From SB11 sp964584305 (GTDB taxonomy: Bacteria; Bacteroidota; Bacteroidia; UBA8524), in the NCBI GenBank assembly GCA_964584305.1, contig CAZOZL010000012.1, positions 1-64,000 on the forward strand: a stretch of 64,000 nucleotides of DNA, given 5' to 3'. This document shows positions 63,903 to 64,000 of the stretch, piece after piece. The position numbers were made by a program, and so were the translations under genes. Within the stretch, counting starts at the first letter, position 1; every line of letters starts with the position of its first letter. Below the pieces are notes generated by a model. It was not told where the DNA came from. It searched no databases and worked only from the letters and a program-made list of their open reading frames with translations.

Positions 63903-64000
63903 GCTTATTCCCCGTAGTGCATTATTCAGGAATTTGTATTTTACTATTGCTGTAACGCCTGTTTCCTTAGCACTCTATAACTCCACCCACTAAATATTTC
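63903..64000. other. Intergenic end of window
   Basis: No gene start is seen. CCCCGTAGTGCATTATTC at 63911-63928 resembles the start of repeat family B at 51938 and 60551. Confidence 0.35.

Noticed and set aside
1..64000. CRISPR array, rRNA, tmRNA, RNase P RNA, prophage or intact insertion sequence
   Set aside because: No regularly spaced repeats, no conserved RNA cores, no transposase or phage structural genes were seen on either strand.

Overview
The window is a stretch of bacterial chromosome from a member of the Bacteroidota. The support is: two type IX secretion C-terminal sorting domains, a TonB-dependent receptor with a carboxypeptidase-regulatory-like N-terminal domain, 7TM-DISM signalling, paired DUF1501/DUF1800 proteins, a short YebC of the MGRAFEFRKGRK type, and TAnnTTTG -7 promoter boxes in place of sigma70 -10 boxes. 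The EF-P sequence (HRTPGNLRAFYQ at the loop) points to the Sphingobacteriia/Chitinophagia/Cytophagia side rather than Flavobacteriia. Base composition is AT-rich throughout. No rRNA, CRISPR array, prophage or intact insertion sequence was seen. One tRNA (Lys, TTT) is present.

Layout. 1-1.85 kb: a two-gene cassette of an SMC/ABC-like ATPase and a small PD-(D/E)XK-like protein, a candidate defence module, next to core genes. 2-12.5 kb: sucB, purN, a lipoprotein, an AAA_28-type ATPase, a transglutaminase-like membrane protein, prfB with its programmed +1 frameshift, and a soluble histidine kinase with eight PAS domains. 12.7-19.5 kb: a lone Hpt protein, rmuC, a CapA-like protein, and a DUF1800-DUF1501 secretion pair. 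19.5-20.0 kb: a decayed Crp/Fnr regulator. 20-29.7 kb: FAD oxidoreductase plus 7TM-DISM kinase, a YCF48-like exported protein, a Nudix hydrolase, a TonB receptor, an outer-membrane barrel and a di-haem peroxidase. 29.7-34.8 kb: a cysteine-free sirtuin, argS, an SDR, a cysteine-stripped thioredoxin-fold protein and an acyltransferase-like protein.

34.9-49.7 kb: tRNA-Lys with a textbook Bacteroidota promoter, a degenerate XRE-type repressor, yebC, dgt, a vWA-like exported protein, a lipoprotein, lpxK, an LVIVD/T9SS protein, a putative porin, serA-serC, a small barrel protein, a rhomboid protease and a DksA/TraR zinc-finger protein. 49.7-64 kb: a lipoprotein, pyrR-pyrB, a DUF3108 protein, pnuC, hppA with an unusual Cys/His-rich tail, an NlpC/P60 peptidase, an S9 peptidase, efp, a comEC-like gene, a proline-rich hypothetical protein and tdk.

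Most of the window is ordinary housekeeping and cell-envelope content. The items that deserve a second look are: the left-edge ATPase/nuclease cassette; the Cys/His tail on the membrane pyrophosphatase and the shift of its transport glutamate; a family of intergenic hairpin repeats whose copies show compensatory base changes; a second intergenic repeat family; a promoter pattern that places many TAnnTTTG boxes within about 4-10 nt of a start codon; a strong Shine-Dalgarno-like stimulator at prfB in a lineage that rarely uses Shine-Dalgarno; and two enzymes that have lost their usual cysteines. All functional calls come from reading motifs by eye; no database search was run.
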